From Pseudeuparius sepicola (Eukaryota; Arthropoda; Insecta; Coleoptera; Anthribidae), in contig OY987299.1 in assembly GCA_963920635.1 (NCBI GenBank), positions 115,383,373-115,447,372 on the forward strand: a stretch of 64,000 bases of DNA. Direction: 5' to 3'. Below, piece after piece: positions 1 to 11,829 of this stretch. The notes under the pieces were generated by a model. The model did not search any database. It was not told the DNA's origin and saw only the letters and a program-made list of their open reading frames with translations. The stretch's first letter is position 1. The number at the start of each line of letters is the position of its first letter. Position numbers and translations under genes: made by a program.

Positions 1-639
1 TCAATACAAATTAAAGGTTTTGAAATAGAATACGTCGATTCCAGATCTGAATGTTTCGATGAATGTTGTTTACAGTTCGTTTTATAAGCTTCCTGGTTGT
101 GTAGCCATTTTCTTTGCGGAAATGCGGAGAGGAATTCAATTAGATGACTCAATTTAGAAAACATTTTCAACTCGATAGCATAAATGGAACCGAAAATACT
201 TTTTTTTCTGTTTTTAAAAGAAAACTTTGACGCCCTGTATGTCTAAAACGAAGCGTTTTTGGACAAAATGTTATGTGAAGAACCCCATTTATTTTTAAAA
301 ATACTACTCAAATTTTGAGTATGGCGGTTTAACTTCGACTCACCCTGTATAAGAATATCCAATATATAATTTTATTTTCCAATACTACAAAAACAAGGCA
401 TATGTACTAGTTTAATTCTGAAAGCGATAAATATGGAGAAAAATAGATTATCATGGCGATTGGTTGTTTTGGTTGTTCACGTTGGTATTTGATATTCCTC
501 ATTTATTAACATTTTCTCGGATATCGGAAAAAGTGTAACTATTACGCACACCATTAAGTAAATTGAACATGGTGGTTAGATCGAGGCGAGACGTGACAAA
601 ATGTAGATTTCCAGATTTCGATATGGCACAGAATAAAAG
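1..639. other. AT-rich intergenic sequence, no gene seen
   Basis: I see no supportable gene here. The tail CACCCTGTATA at about 341-352 is the right end of a CAGGGTG-type foldback element, a family with several copies further right, whose left part lies outside the window. Confidence 0.5.
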
Positions 640-1390
640 GGAGGTGAACTAAAACCATTAAAACTCTAATTTATGAGCAATGTTGCCAGTAATGGGTGAA
701 GTGAAACTCAACTGCCTACCGCCCTACCGTATGTGTTATCAAAGACATCCCATTTTGCCTGCGGTAATCCCCCTTGCTCTGGAACCCAAGCCCGTTCAGG
801 GCGCTGACGGTCGACGTATTCACCGTCAACACCATCGCACACACTCGAATCACATCACCTCAAGAAACAACGAAAAATCCAACCGCCCGTGGAGAGAAAT
901 CCCGGTAGGCCGCGGGTGTTCAGCAGCGGCGGCGCGTTGCCTAGCGACGACCGTCGACTGTCTGCTCTCGCGCACGGCCCGCTCGATCCACCGATCGAGG
1001 ATGTGGAGTTGCCGAGGCGAGACTGATCGGCAGAGGAATCCGAGGAGGCGTTGATTCGATTCGGAAACGATGAAACGGACGTGCCGATGCCGCGGATTAA
1101 TACCCCGATCGATCGGCAGATGTTTTTTTGTGTGTCGGATTTGTCTGGCGACGGCCGAGGAATCGATGGCGACGAGAATGACGATCATTTGATAAGGAAA
1201 AGCAATAACCGAATAATAACGAAATTCGATAAGATAATATCGATTATAATAACGGTAGATGTTTATTTGCTGCACTGCCACCAAGACACACCTATAAATT
1301 CCGAGATAGGTGTGGAAGGAAACTTTTTTATCGCATTTCTTAGATTAAAAACGAAATCGAAGAAAAAAATAGAACCCCACACCTGACACC
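640..1390. promoter_or_regulatory. GC-rich island, possible promoter or 5' exon
   Basis: This block is clearly richer in G+C and CpG than its surroundings, especially 780-1130. Reading frames on both strands stay open (124 aa on plus, 144 aa on minus), but they have arginine-rich, low-information compositions and match nothing I recognise, so I do not call them proteins. Such an island in AT-rich insect DNA often marks a promoter or 5' UTR exon. Its gene and direction cannot be told from sequence alone. Confidence 0.25.
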
Positions 1391-2045
1391 ACAACGAAAA
1401 CTACAAAATTTGTAGTTTCCGTACAGTTTTTGATGAACTATCGTTGAAAAAACTCAGAGATGGTTACTATTAGAAAAACTGTATTTAAACCCAAGTTATA
1501 TCGATTTTCACTGTTCGTATCAAAGCCGGTTTTCCACAAAATGGACTATATTATGATCTCAGACTAATGAATAAAGGGGACACCGCATTATAGCGTCTTT
1601 ATACAGATGTAAACAGTAAGCTGAATCTTCTCACTTTATGAAAGAGATAAATGTATTTACAAATACTACCTATGGAACGAAATATTCTCATTTTTCACTT
1701 TAGAGGAAAGACACTTGCACTTTATGCACCTTTTTACCATTTTTTAAATATTTTAAACTTGGAACCGCACGAAAAACTCTGACACAGTCAAGCAAGCATC
1801 TGCCTTGCTAACTTGATGCAAGCGCCATCTCTTTAGCCAGAAAGAAAATAAACAGGGGTGGACGAAAAGTTATGATTTCTTGGTTAAATACTAGCACTCC
1901 ACGATGTACTAAACTCATCGACACGACACGACACGAAAATGCACTGATATGACACTATGCCTTATTCATAAATCATAGTCATAGTTTACCCGAAGATCCA
2001 GATAAGGTATTTTCTTTTCCAACATTTCTAGACACTGTCTATAAA
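1391..2045. other. Intergenic sequence, nothing recognised
   Basis: No gene is supported. A half-copy of the micro-palindrome discussed at 27600 (TCAGACTAATGAATAAA) occurs at about 1559-1575. Confidence 0.4.
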
Positions 2046-2052
2046 CTAAAAT

Positions 2053-2235
2053 CGTTGACTGACGTATTTATATAAAGACTTCTCACGGCTATAGCATTAT
2101 GTCCTGGAAAACAGATGGCTCTGATGGCTAACAATGTATTCTGCATTGTATTTTATCTCCGGAAAGCGCATGGTGAGCCAAAAATGTGTCAGACGTGACA
2201 GCGGTGAGCAGTCTTTAATAATATATCAGTCAACG
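2053..2235. mobile_element. 183-bp MITE, CGTTGACTGA family, 7-bp target duplication
   Basis: The ends are CGTTGACTGACGTATT on the left and the inverse ...ATATCAGTCAACG on the right, imperfect inverted repeats of about 35 bp. The element is flanked by a perfect 7-bp duplication CTAAAAT (2046-2052 and 2236-2242). A second copy in the same orientation is at 23735-23912. It has no coding capacity. A 7-bp duplication fits the ProtoP/1360-like branch of the P superfamily, but the superfamily assignment is inference. Confidence 0.8.
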
Positions 2236-2439
2236 CTAAAATTGTTGTCACTTCTTGCATTACGATTAACCATAAACTTCTCATAATATATTCACCTACC
2301 TACATATTATATATAGTAAATACGATATTAGCATTTTACAAACTTGTACAGGGCGATTCAGGACGAAATGTCAAAATTTGAGATACGTATTCGGGGACCC
2401 AAAACAAACATAAAAGTCTGTAGAAACATGGGTCATGGG

Positions 2440-3076
2440 TAGAGATGGCACAAGACAAGAAATCTTGTCTTGACGCCAACTTCTTGTCTTGTCTTGAAAA
2501 TCAAGACAAGAAATGGTCAACATCTTGTCTTGATTTCTTGAGCCCAACTTCTTGTCTTGATTTCAAGAAATTTCAAGACTCTTGATTTCTTGACATTTTC
2601 GGTGGTAAAATCTGATGACTTCTCTATTCGCTATTGTCTTTTACTTGTTTGTTTTTTAACGTTAACGATAATTCAAATTAAATATGCTTAATATTTTTGT
2701 TTTATAATGTACCTAATAAGATTTGAAAAAAAAACTACGTTACTACTTTCTGTTTTCAGCGAGGATTTGAGTAATAAGTATTTTAAGGGATCTTAGTTTT
2801 CTCATTTTGACTTATTAATGTGATTCCCGACCACAGTTCCCAACTTTATGCAATACTTCCTAGGTATTTACTGTCAAAGTTCTTTGATTACTACCAATTT
2901 CATAAAATGGTATAGTTTCAAAATAAAATCAAGAAACTTCAAGAAATCTTGTCTTGAAAGTAAAATTTCTTGTCTTGTCTTGAAGGTTCAAAACCTTTTC
3001 TTGTCTTGATCTTGTCTTGAATTCAAGACAAGATCAAGACAAGATCTTGAAATTTTCAAGAAATGGGCCATCTCTA
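2440..3076. mobile_element. hAT-like MITE with CAAGACAAGA subterminal arrays
   Basis: The terminal inverted repeats are TAGAGATGGC and GCCATCTCTA, flanked by an 8-bp duplication GTCATGGG (2432-2439) and GTCACGGG (3077-3084), one mismatch. The outer about 150 bp on each side are built almost only from the motif CAAGACAAGA(A)T in both orientations. The centre is AT-rich and non-coding. The 8-bp duplication and short ends fit hAT. Dense subterminal motifs are probably transposase-binding sites (inference). A structural cousin with a different motif is at 55240-56301. Confidence 0.85.
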
Positions 3077-3084
3077 GTCACGGG

Positions 3085-4164
3085 TCCTATTCTCAGTCAT
3101 TGTTCGCGGAGTAGAGGCGCAAATGTGCAGAACTTAGTCAAAATGTTGTCCACAAATATATTGAAACTTATTAGAAAAGAAAAATTGTTATATACGAGAA
3201 TATTACTTACTTTAAAATAGCACCTATTCAATAATATACATAGGATAGGTAATATTGTACCTGCATACTTTAAAATCTTCCAAGAAAGGTGTTGGGTAGG
3301 TTTGTGTCTATATTTACTGTAACTGTATTCACAGTCTTCAAAATTATATCGTAAATTATGGCATTTCTTTACAACACAGGCCCGTACCCGGCGTAACCTG
3401 CCCGCCTGCTCTCGGTACATAGTTGGTAGAGTGGGAATTTAATTCAGAGATACTCGCTTTGGGACTCAAAATATGGCCAACTGTTTCGGACTAATCGGTC
3501 AACTTTTAAAAACTGTTAAACTACCTAATCCTAATAATTTTGGAAATGTGTCTAAACCGGGATTTTCTAAATATGTAGTTACTTGGCGGGATAGTAGTGT
3601 ATAGGGTGAGGGAAACTCCCTGACCTACTGCGGGAACACGAAAACTACAATTTCGAACAGGGGATCTTAAATGGGACATACTAAAGGTCCGATTATGATT
3701 GAAAATTTTTTGACCCTATATGTATATCGAAAGCCCCTTGGAAAGCCCTTATCATTCTCAACAGCTTTTATAGGAAAAGATTTTCTTCAAAATCTACAGG
3801 GTCGAATACTTATGTAAAAAAATGGAATCTTTTTCTAATCACCAAGATCGGTTTTTCGAACTCTAGCTAGCCATAGAAACAACTGATGTAGTATATTCTT
3901 CTACTTCTACGCTGATAGTAAAAAATTATTTAAGAGTATGTTAGGACGCCTTGTGCACCCTTAAATTTATTCAACTGAACACGCACAATTCAAAAATCCG
4001 AGGTGGGTTATTACCTAACTGTATTAATTAGTATTAGTTATAAATGGTTTCATGCAACTTTCTATAAAAAAATGATAAAATAGCAAACGGAGTAATATGG
4101 CATAGGTAGTAAAATAATTATAATTACCTATAACCACCGAACATTAATGTTAATGTTCGGTGCT
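3085..4164. other. Intergenic sequence, no gene seen
   Basis: I see no supportable coding region. A small palindrome around a TTAACATTAATG core lies at about 4136-4162, directly left of the repeat that starts at 4165. Confidence 0.4.
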
Positions 4165-4577
4165 ATAACTTACTCTTGAGAAATCATCCGCAAATTCAAT
4201 GACCTTGTCGCCATATTGGGGGAATAGAAGTCAGAGGTGTATTCGGGAACATCAATTCAGAAATACAGAGTAGTATTAGCAAAGTATGTGTGGCAACCAC
4301 AAGCAGGAGAAATTAGTTCGGAATTTTAATACACATAGAGCTTTGACTCCTTCCTGGGAGTCTTTATTTAAAGATACTAGCACAAAGCACAATTTACAAA
4401 AAAGCATACTCCACGGCACTGTAATATCTCCCATACAGCCAAAAAAGAACTGCCCAATCGCCCCGACACTGCATCTAGGTATTTGACAGATCTATTCCCA
4501 AATGGCGGCGCGAACAGGTGCGCAGAATTTTCCCGCCATGGGGAGTTATACTGATGGTTGTTTTAGATGCTCTGATT
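4165..4577. mobile_element. Repeat R, copy 1 (left end missing)
   Basis: This about 400-bp repeat also occurs at 26448-27643 and, in pieces, between 45228 and 53052. Shared landmarks are GAAATCATCCGCAAATTCAA near the left, a CTCCTTCCTGGGA block and CGAACAGGTGCGCAGAATTT near the right. The right end GTTTTAGATGCTCTG matches the complete copy 2, whose ends are CAGAGCATAT and ATATGCTCTG with a 7-bp target duplication. In this copy the left terminal repeat is absent. It is non-coding. Confidence 0.75.
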
Positions 4578-5311
4578 ATACCGAGGATTATACCATTACG
4601 ACATTTTGAAAACTGTTCGTTTGGTGAAAAAGGGCTGGAAACCCAAACGAAACTGACAATATTTTGTCTGCTTGGTGGAATATGTTTAGAATATGTTCGT
4701 GTTCTGTTTTCAGTTTTCAGAGTTCCAAGAAAAACCTGAACAAAACAGAAACTTGACTAGTCTGTTTGGTGGAAAACCGGCATGAGATTCTATTGGGGAA
4801 TCCGCTTGCATAGAGATCAATGGAGCCGACAGGCACAGGGCAGTTACAGTAGTGAGGATAACTAATACTGTGATACAACATACAACCCAATGATCTGTAT
4901 ACCTAGATGACCCATTCAAATGACATTGTAATCCACGTTGATATACAATAAAATATCAAAACAAAGACCCTGTAGTGGTGCACAGCTGATCCGTAAATAT
5001 ATCGCCCACCAGTGGAAAGTTCGGTTTGATCCAGTATTTCTAGCACCACACACGACGCATTTTAAGCGCCCCATCACTATTCACTCTAATAGTATTTGAT
5101 AGTTAAACAAATGTAAAGACTTTATTAGCATTTTTAACTGTACCCGGCGCACTACAACAAGGCGTCTGTAAAGAAACAGACGTTTGGCCCTGCCGCGTCA
5201 TTGCCAAATCTATTGCGCTTGCCCCAGTTGTCCTTCTATGCAACCAGGCTTAGTACCTACATAATTTAATATATTTTCAACATGTGTATTTTAATATTAC
5301 CAATCATATTA
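4578..5311. other. Intergenic sequence, nothing recognised
   Basis: No coding region or complete repeat can be supported here. Confidence 0.35.
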
Positions 5312-5800
5312 TACAGGGTGTTTCATTCAACAACAACAAAATATGACGCTTGAGCGCAACATCGCTTATACACATGTTGATGGTTAAAAAAAATACAGGG
5401 CATTCAAAGTTAAAATTGTATTTGCAAATTTCTTAATAACTTCCACAGTTTTTATGATATCGGCTTAAAAATTGGTACATTAGGGTTTTTTAGGACGGCA
5501 AACAAGAATATTTTATCAGTTTTAATGTAGTCCCTAGAGGGCGCCACTTAATCCCTTAGAATGATTTAAAAATACGCACAACTTTTTTGTCCGTCAAAAA
5601 TCGAGATGTTTGATCCAACATTTATTAAACTACGTTACCTTCTAAACAAAAAAGTATTCTTGGCAAAAGTCGAAAAACCTTACCGTTTTCACGATATGCC
5701 CGATTTTAACTATGGAAGTCAAAAATAAATTCAAATAATTTTTTCAAGAAAAAACAAGTAGGCTGCTGTCGGAGAAACAAGAACAAGAGTACTGTATTAA

Positions 5801-6324
5801 TAGTATATTATATACTTAGGTTGAGAAGTGAGCCATTATATACCGAGCTTTTTTATATCCTGAGGCGCGTAGCTCCGAAGGATATAATATGCGAGGTAAA
5901 TAATGGCCTTCTCAACCGAAACAAAAAACAATTTTTTTACTACTAACCTGAGAAATCACCATTATTTACCTCATTCCTCCAATGAGAAGTAATATTTCCC
6001 TACCTAGGTAAATAATGATAATAAAAAAATACCTAGGTAAATAATGAAAAATTTTCTATGTGACATTTAAAAATTAGTGTCATTTTATCAGCTTGACAAC
6101 TGAACTCCCAGGCTACTTGATATTTTGAAGTATTTGAAAAAAGCGAGAAATTACTTAAACATGGCAATATTTCAATGTTAGTAATAAAAAAATTCAATAT
6201 ACACTTCGGTTGAGAAGGCCATTATTTACCTCGCATATTATATCCTTCGGCGCTACGCGCCTCAGGATATAAAAACGCTCGGTAAATAATGGCTCACTTC
6301 TCAACCTAGGTGTATAATATACTA
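5801..6324. mobile_element. Hairpin element nested in the 5314-7298 foldback
   Basis: The ends TAGTATATTATA and TATAATATACTA are inverted, flanked by TTAA on both sides (5797-5800 and 6325-6328). Arms of about 110 bp contain the inverted pair GAGGCGCGTAGC...GGATATAA and its complement. The other arm of the host foldback continues past this point without it, apart from a few bases, so this is a later insertion. The TTAA flank could be a piggyBac- or Kolobok-type duplication, but the undamaged arm also has TTAA nearby, so this is uncertain. Confidence 0.65.
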
Positions 6325-6339
6325 TTAAGTGTACATTGC

Positions 6340-6785
6340 GTGTTTTTGTTTAAGTTTCATCCAAGAAATGGTGTACACAAATAGTGAAATGTGCTACATG
6401 CATTTTGTGTATGGTCTTGCCAATGGTAATGCGTTAGCAGCTAAGCGTATTCATGAGCAAATCGTGTAATACCATCTGCTCGAATGTTTACTACTCTCCA
6501 TCGCCGACTAAACTTGTGGAGTTGAAACTGTACGGGGGCGCTCGTTCTCAGCTGTTTGTTTTTTAAAACTTCCAGTTTCATTGAGTCGGCGATGGATAGT
6601 AGTAAACATTCGAGCGGATGGTATTACACGATTGGGATATCTTTGCTCATATAAATACGCTTAGCGGCTAACGCATTACCATTGGCAAGACCATACACAA
6701 AATGCATGTAGCACATTTCACTATTTGTGTACACCTTTTTTTGGATGAAACTCAAACAAACACACGCAATGTTCACTTAAAATTG
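6340..6785. repeat. Central inverted repeat of the foldback
   Basis: About 130-bp arms (landmark ATGGTGTACACAAATAGTGA on the left and its complement on the right) flank a spacer near 6520-6570. It is the hinge of the 5314-7298 element. Confidence 0.7.
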
Positions 6786-7299
6786 TTTAATACAGTACTC
6801 TTGTTTCTCTGACAGCAAGCAGCCTACTTGTTTTTTCTTGAAAAATTTATTTGAATTTATTTTTGACTTCCATAGTTAAAACCGGGCTTATCGTGAAAAC
6901 TGTAAGGTTTTTCGACTTTTGCCAAGAATACTTTTTTGTTCAAAAGATAACGTAGTTTAATAAATGTTGGATCAAAAATCTCGATTTCTGACGGACAAAA
7001 AAGTTGTGCGTATTTTTAAATAATTCTAAGGGAGTAAGTGGCGCCCTCTAGGGACTACATTAAAACTGATAAAATATTCTTGTTTGCCGTCCTAAAAAAC
7101 CTTTATGTACCAATTTTTAAGCCGGTACCATAAAAACTGTCGAATTTATTAAGAAATTTGCAAATAAAATTTTAACTTTGAACGCCCTGTATCTTTTTAA
7201 CCATCAACATTTGTATAAGCGATGTTGCGCTCAATCGTCATATTTTGGTCCCCTCTACTCCCAGTCTCATTTTTTTACCATATTAATGAAACACCCTGT

Positions 7300-9400
7300 A
7301 TATTATATAATGAAGAGATAATATTAACATAATTATATATCTCTGATGACTTTGCTATATTTACATTTAAGAAATAAGTGCTTTCATTATTTGTCACAGT
7401 AGGGAAGTTGCAACTCTGCAGAAAAGTTTTGTAAATAAATACCAAAATGTTGAGGACGAAGTTGTGTATTGGATTATGGATCTAGGTATACAGTTTCGCC
7501 TCGAACAGCTTGTACAACCTGGACCAACAATAGTGTTGGTCCAAGTACAAACGACTTCAAACAAAAAAATTGAAATCCAACAATCGACACAATCCACCTT
7601 AGTGCGACCCTGTCGGCCAGCGGCGGAAGACGAAGACGCGGCCACTCTCTTGGCCGATAATATTATGCTCAGGTGTGCGCGGACCTAGCCTTTATCTCCG
7701 CAGGATATATTTATTAATCAAAGCCATTCATTCTGCCCGCTGCTTCAACGTGAATTCCTTCTACGGTCGCCGAGCCGCAGTCGCGAGAAACCGAAGAATT
7801 TGAGCGAAGAAGCGAAAGCGACGTTGCCATATCGTCGCCGCGGCGGCGGCGACACGAATACGTTACGTCGTCGGTGGCACTATTATTATTATTACGCATC
7901 GCTTGATATTAATTATTTGCTAATAGGTATTAATTTTGCTTTAATTGCAGCGGGAACAGAGAAGTACAAACACCGCTATGTAATTGGACTTTTTATGCTG
8001 CAGACAGAATATGTAAACAAAATAAACTAGCGTTTTATATAGGCACTTCGGGTATGGATGTTTACGTAATCAGAGATTGGCGCCAGCCAACATAGAATCC
8101 AGACTTGATTTATTGATTTATTCTAAACTGAAAAGCATTACTTTACCTCAGAATGGAGAGCCTTGGTGGAAAAAAAAACTGACGGTAGGGTACAATTTTA
8201 TTCACTCGGTTATTCAAAAGTAATTAAATTATATAAGTATTTATTCCAATATAATATAGACTCGAGACTTCCTGCTCTCTAGCAAGGCTTTGGAACGGCC
8301 GAGACGAGCAAGAACACGTGTTCTTTTATATTTTTTTATATATTTTTATTTTTATATTTCATACCTACCAATCCCTTGTCGCCGAATATTTACAAAAGAA
8401 GTCCCAAGTTCCTGACTGTGACAACATGTTTCCCTTGGAACCCTATTCCTCGCCTATTCTTTTATTTCTTGAAAACATCGGGGAACAGACAGCAGACGCG
8501 ACCGAAATCGACCACATTAAAAATAGAGGTTGTGTCAATGAGAGAAGTAATGTAACGTGAATTTTATTTACATACATTTCTCCTGCCCACGTCCGAACTA
8601 GAAATATGGTCATCAATGTTGGTTTGTTGTTAGAGGCGTGTAGTTACAGACGACTTGCGATCGAATTCGAGGCGATTACTAATTCTGAAATCGATTTATT
8701 GGGGAATTTCCAGGCATATTTTTGAGAAATTTTCACTTATAATCTCCCTAGAGCATGAATTATTTCCGGAAATTTTAATTCATGCTCGCGGGAGATTCGG
8801 TACGAAAATTTCATGTCAAAACTATTTGAAAATACAATTATTAAATTGGTGACATATGGTGACTGATGTTATTGTTGTATAGGAGGGAGATTTCCACTTA
8901 TTAATCTTACAGCTAGGTTCTTATGGGAGGGTGATTTCCGAAAAAATACACAAGTTGCCATGGCAACGTTAAGAAATGCTTGTGTTTTATTGGTTGTACC
9001 TTGTCGACATGAAATTTTCAATAACAATATATCTAATCCTTTTCTTTTAGAAAAGTTCAAAAGATTAACCTTACTCATAAAAAATATATGTATGTATATG
9101 TATATGTAGTATAAACTACCTAGGTAACTTATTCTGTAAAAAAGGTAGATATATCTGCCTCAAGATTCCGAGTACAAATTATTCTGGAAATTATCTATTT
9201 TGATACCTACTCCCTACTCCCAACTCTTACTATACTATCCATGGGACAGCTATTCACACTTATTCTTTGCAATCTTTAATGTGTTACCCACTGAAAGTTA
9301 GCCGCCAGCTGTTTGTTTGTTTTAAGCAATTTTTGGATCCCTGCCAGCACAACATAATGAGCCCATTAAGGCCACCTAAGGGGCTTAATTTCATCATTTA
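7300..9400. other. Intergenic sequence with a GC-rich patch
   Basis: No gene is supported. The patch 7590-7880 is G+C-rich with CGG/CCG runs and short open frames on both strands. It may be a regulatory island or exon remnant, but nothing identifies it. The 26-bp transposon remnant at 7519 is listed separately. Confidence 0.3.
7519..7544. mobile_element. 26-bp bare-ended remnant of the CTGGACCAAC family
   Basis: The left end CTGGACCAACA runs directly into the right end ATAGTGTTGGTCCAA of the family whose 756-bp member is at 26708-27463. The flanks are GTACAAC (7512-7518) and GTACAAA (7545-7551), a 7-bp duplication with one mismatch. It may be an extreme internal deletion. Confidence 0.55.
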
Positions 9401-9439
9401 TTAATTAAAGTTGGTTGCGAGCTAGGTTTGAAGTTACTA

Positions 9440-9905
9440 GAGAGGCCTCGTCGGAGCCATTCAACAAGATGAGATTAGCTTTCGACACTCATGTCAATTT
9501 TACAAGCAATGTTATGACGTGTTCCGGAACCTCGCAGCCCGACTTTTTGATATATTTAGGAAAATACGTCCTTGGAGATTTCCCTGAAAACATGTTTTGC
9601 CTAAGTCGATTTTTAAATTTTATGAATTTTTTAAATTTTGGCCGGGTCGCTTTTGGACAGTCATGTCGATTTTCTGACGTGTTCCGGAACCTCGCGGCCT
9701 GACTTTTTGGTATCGTTAGGAAGATACGTCCCTAGGGATGTTATTTCCCTGAAAATATTTTTTGTCTGTCGCTTTTCAAATTTTATGAATTTTTTAATTT
9801 TGACCTAGGCGCTTTTAGACAGTAAGTCAATTTTCTGACGTGTTTCGGAACCTCGCGGCCTGACTTTTTGGTATCGTTAGGAAGATAGGTCCGATAGGAA
9901 TGTAA
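9440..9905. repeat. Tandem array of about 160-bp units
   Basis: The landmark GACGTGTTCCGGAACCTCGC recurs near 9515, 9676 and 9836 (third copy has one change), each followed by GACTTTTTG(A/G)TAT. Spacing is about 160 bp, giving roughly two and a half units. The 95-residue frame running through it is a by-product of the repeats. It looks like a small satellite-like block. Confidence 0.75.
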
Positions 9906-11392
9906 TTTCGAATTCAACGCCTGCCAATATGAACCCATGAAATGATATGATTTTTGAAATATTAACCAATCAGGTGATGATTTCAGCGATTATTTCCCTC
10001 ATACTGCTTGCATCCAATAAGGTAGCTCCTTCCATAAAAATCCAACCAATGATATGCCTCTGCTAGCGATAATTTGCACTAGTGCAATTACCGGTAATAA
10101 TTGCACTTGTGCAAATTATCACTTCGTTGCTTAGCAACCGCGAATCTGTTGGATACAAACACGTACCTACTTCTTAAAGTTTGTGTTTCACACTGTTCTA
10201 AATTATGCAGCTTATAAATTATGTTGCGGTATTATTAAGCATTATATCAATGAATTTATATAACTTTTACATTGCTAAATTCTTGTTATTTAGACCTCCG
10301 CCTCTGTTTAAATTTATGACACTATGAAATGGATAGACAAGGCTATGACACATTCTGAAAATAAACCAACGCCGACAGGGTGTAGGTATATTCGCACTTG
10401 CCTTGGATACCCAAGCGTCACGTTTGTTTACTCAAACGCTACAGTCGAAGCTGTCAATAAACTCGTTCAAAATGAGTCGTTTTGGAAATGTAAACAGAAA
10501 AAATCAATACAGAAATTATTAAATCGTATTCGTGAAATAATCTCAACAAATACCACTCGTGCCGAAAATTTTTCTAGATAATTTTATTCTCAAGCCCTAT
10601 TTTGCCCATTAGCAAAACCACTCGTACAAATTGGGCTTTTATTTTCAGAGCTTCGCTCTCGGGATTTTATCAGAAAATAAAAGCCCAATTTATACTCGTG
10701 ATCTTTCTAGGCAAAATAGCGCTTTCGAAAAAATTGTCGATAAAATTTCCGGCACTAGTGATATTACATACGATAATACCACTAGTGGTATGGAATTTTC
10801 TTACCGAATCCCCCACGTTCTTGAATTAATATCCGGAAATTTTTCTCTAACACGAATTTTTTAAGAAAAGTAACCCCTTCCTCTGATTTCTCCTTGTGAA
10901 AAATAAATGTCCTGTTCGAGAAACGTAATATTAATTAAGCATATTTTCGCGAACTGCTTGATTGTGTGGAAGAGAAATTGACTAGCGGAACCTCGTGCTA
11001 GCCTCGACCAAGGTACCTGATGAGCTAAAAAACGATCATGCTGATCGATAACAAACAATAAACCAACATTGGTCGCATTTATAATCTCGCACTGCTGCAA
11101 TACTGTACTCGGTACCTAGGTACATTTCTTATGATACCATTTATCACAAAAGTCCGAGCAAAAGTCGCATTCAATATTTTTTTATCTTCATCTTGTTTAC
11201 ATTCTTTTGTAAAATTCACGCCATTTATCGCTTGAAATTGCACTAGTTTTTTCGGATTTTTTCCTATTTTATTATTATTATTTTTAATTTTGCAGTGGTC
11301 GAGAACAGAACGAAGTTACAACTAATTTTCGACCACCAAAATTCATCGTTTTTAAAATAGAAAATACGTTATTTCTAGACTTACATTGATGG
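9906..11392. other. Intergenic sequence with several short hairpins
   Basis: A tight hairpin with GATAATTTGCAC stems lies at about 10068-10125. A larger inverted pair around GGGCTTTTATTTTC spans about 10630-10695 with a GCTTCGCTC-type loop. An 85-residue frame at 10324-10581 starts MKWIDKAMTHSENKPTPTG and has normal-looking composition, but I do not recognise it and it has no supporting context, so it is not called as a gene. Confidence 0.4.
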
Positions 11393-11400
11393 TCGCAAAC

Positions 11401-11815
11401 CAGGGTTGCTGATTTTTTTGATTTTTTTTTTTAGAAAAATCAAATGAATCAGATTTTTTTTTATTTAAATTGGATTTAAATAAAAAAAATCGGATTATTT
11501 TTTATTTATATATGGAATTTTTTGTTTTGCAGACTTCTCGGTACCTAGCTTATTTCTTAATTTGCTATGAACCAAATTAAAAGGTGAAAAGATACGCTCT
11601 ACTCCTGCTGAAGATGCTACTGCAGTATGCAGTTGTTTACATACTTACATATGCTCATTTCCTCTTCAGTTACACAGCCAGTGGCGTGGTTTTTTACATA
11701 ATGTAACTACATTAAAATTTTTATTTAAATCAAATAATTTTTTTTATTTTAGTCAAACGATTATAATCGCGATTTAAATCATTAATTTTAATTAATTTTA
11801 ATCAAAGCAACCTTG
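11401..11815. mobile_element. hAT-like MITE with GATTTAAAT subterminal motifs
   Basis: The ends CAGGGTTGCTGATT and AAAGCAACCTTG are inverted at the outer 9 bases, and a perfect 8-bp duplication TCGCAAAC flanks them (11393-11400 and 11816-11823). The inner flanks are simple AT motifs (GATTTAAAT, AAAATCAAATGA) in both orientations. It is 415 bp and non-coding. CA...TG ends and an 8-bp duplication fit hAT. Confidence 0.85.
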
Positions 11816-11829
11816 TCGCAAACGGGAGG

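Larger units (their letters stand above)
5314..7298. mobile_element. Large foldback element, TA-CAGGGTGTTTCATT ends
   Basis: Two arms of about 480 bp are inverted copies of each other (5314-5800 and about 6790-7298). The ends read TA|CAGGGTGTTTCATT on the left and AATGAAACACCCTG|TA on the right; the flanking AT-rich ATATTAT is also repeated. The centre (about 6340-6790) is itself an inverted repeat. A second hairpin (5801-6324) has been inserted at the inner end of the left arm. No transposase is encoded. The TA flanks suggest Tc1/mariner-type mobilisation (inference). Confidence 0.85.

Noticed and set aside
680..1284. Overlapping 124-aa (plus) and 144-aa (minus) reading frames
   Set aside because: They are open on both strands in a GC-rich block, arginine-rich, without recognisable domains, and most likely due to base composition.
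9415..9702. 95-aa frame with internal repeats
   Set aside because: It is explained by the 160-bp tandem array.
10324..10581. 85-aa frame MKWIDKAMTHSENKPTPTG...
   Set aside because: Composition is plausible, but there is no recognised domain, splice context or second copy, so it is not reported as a gene.
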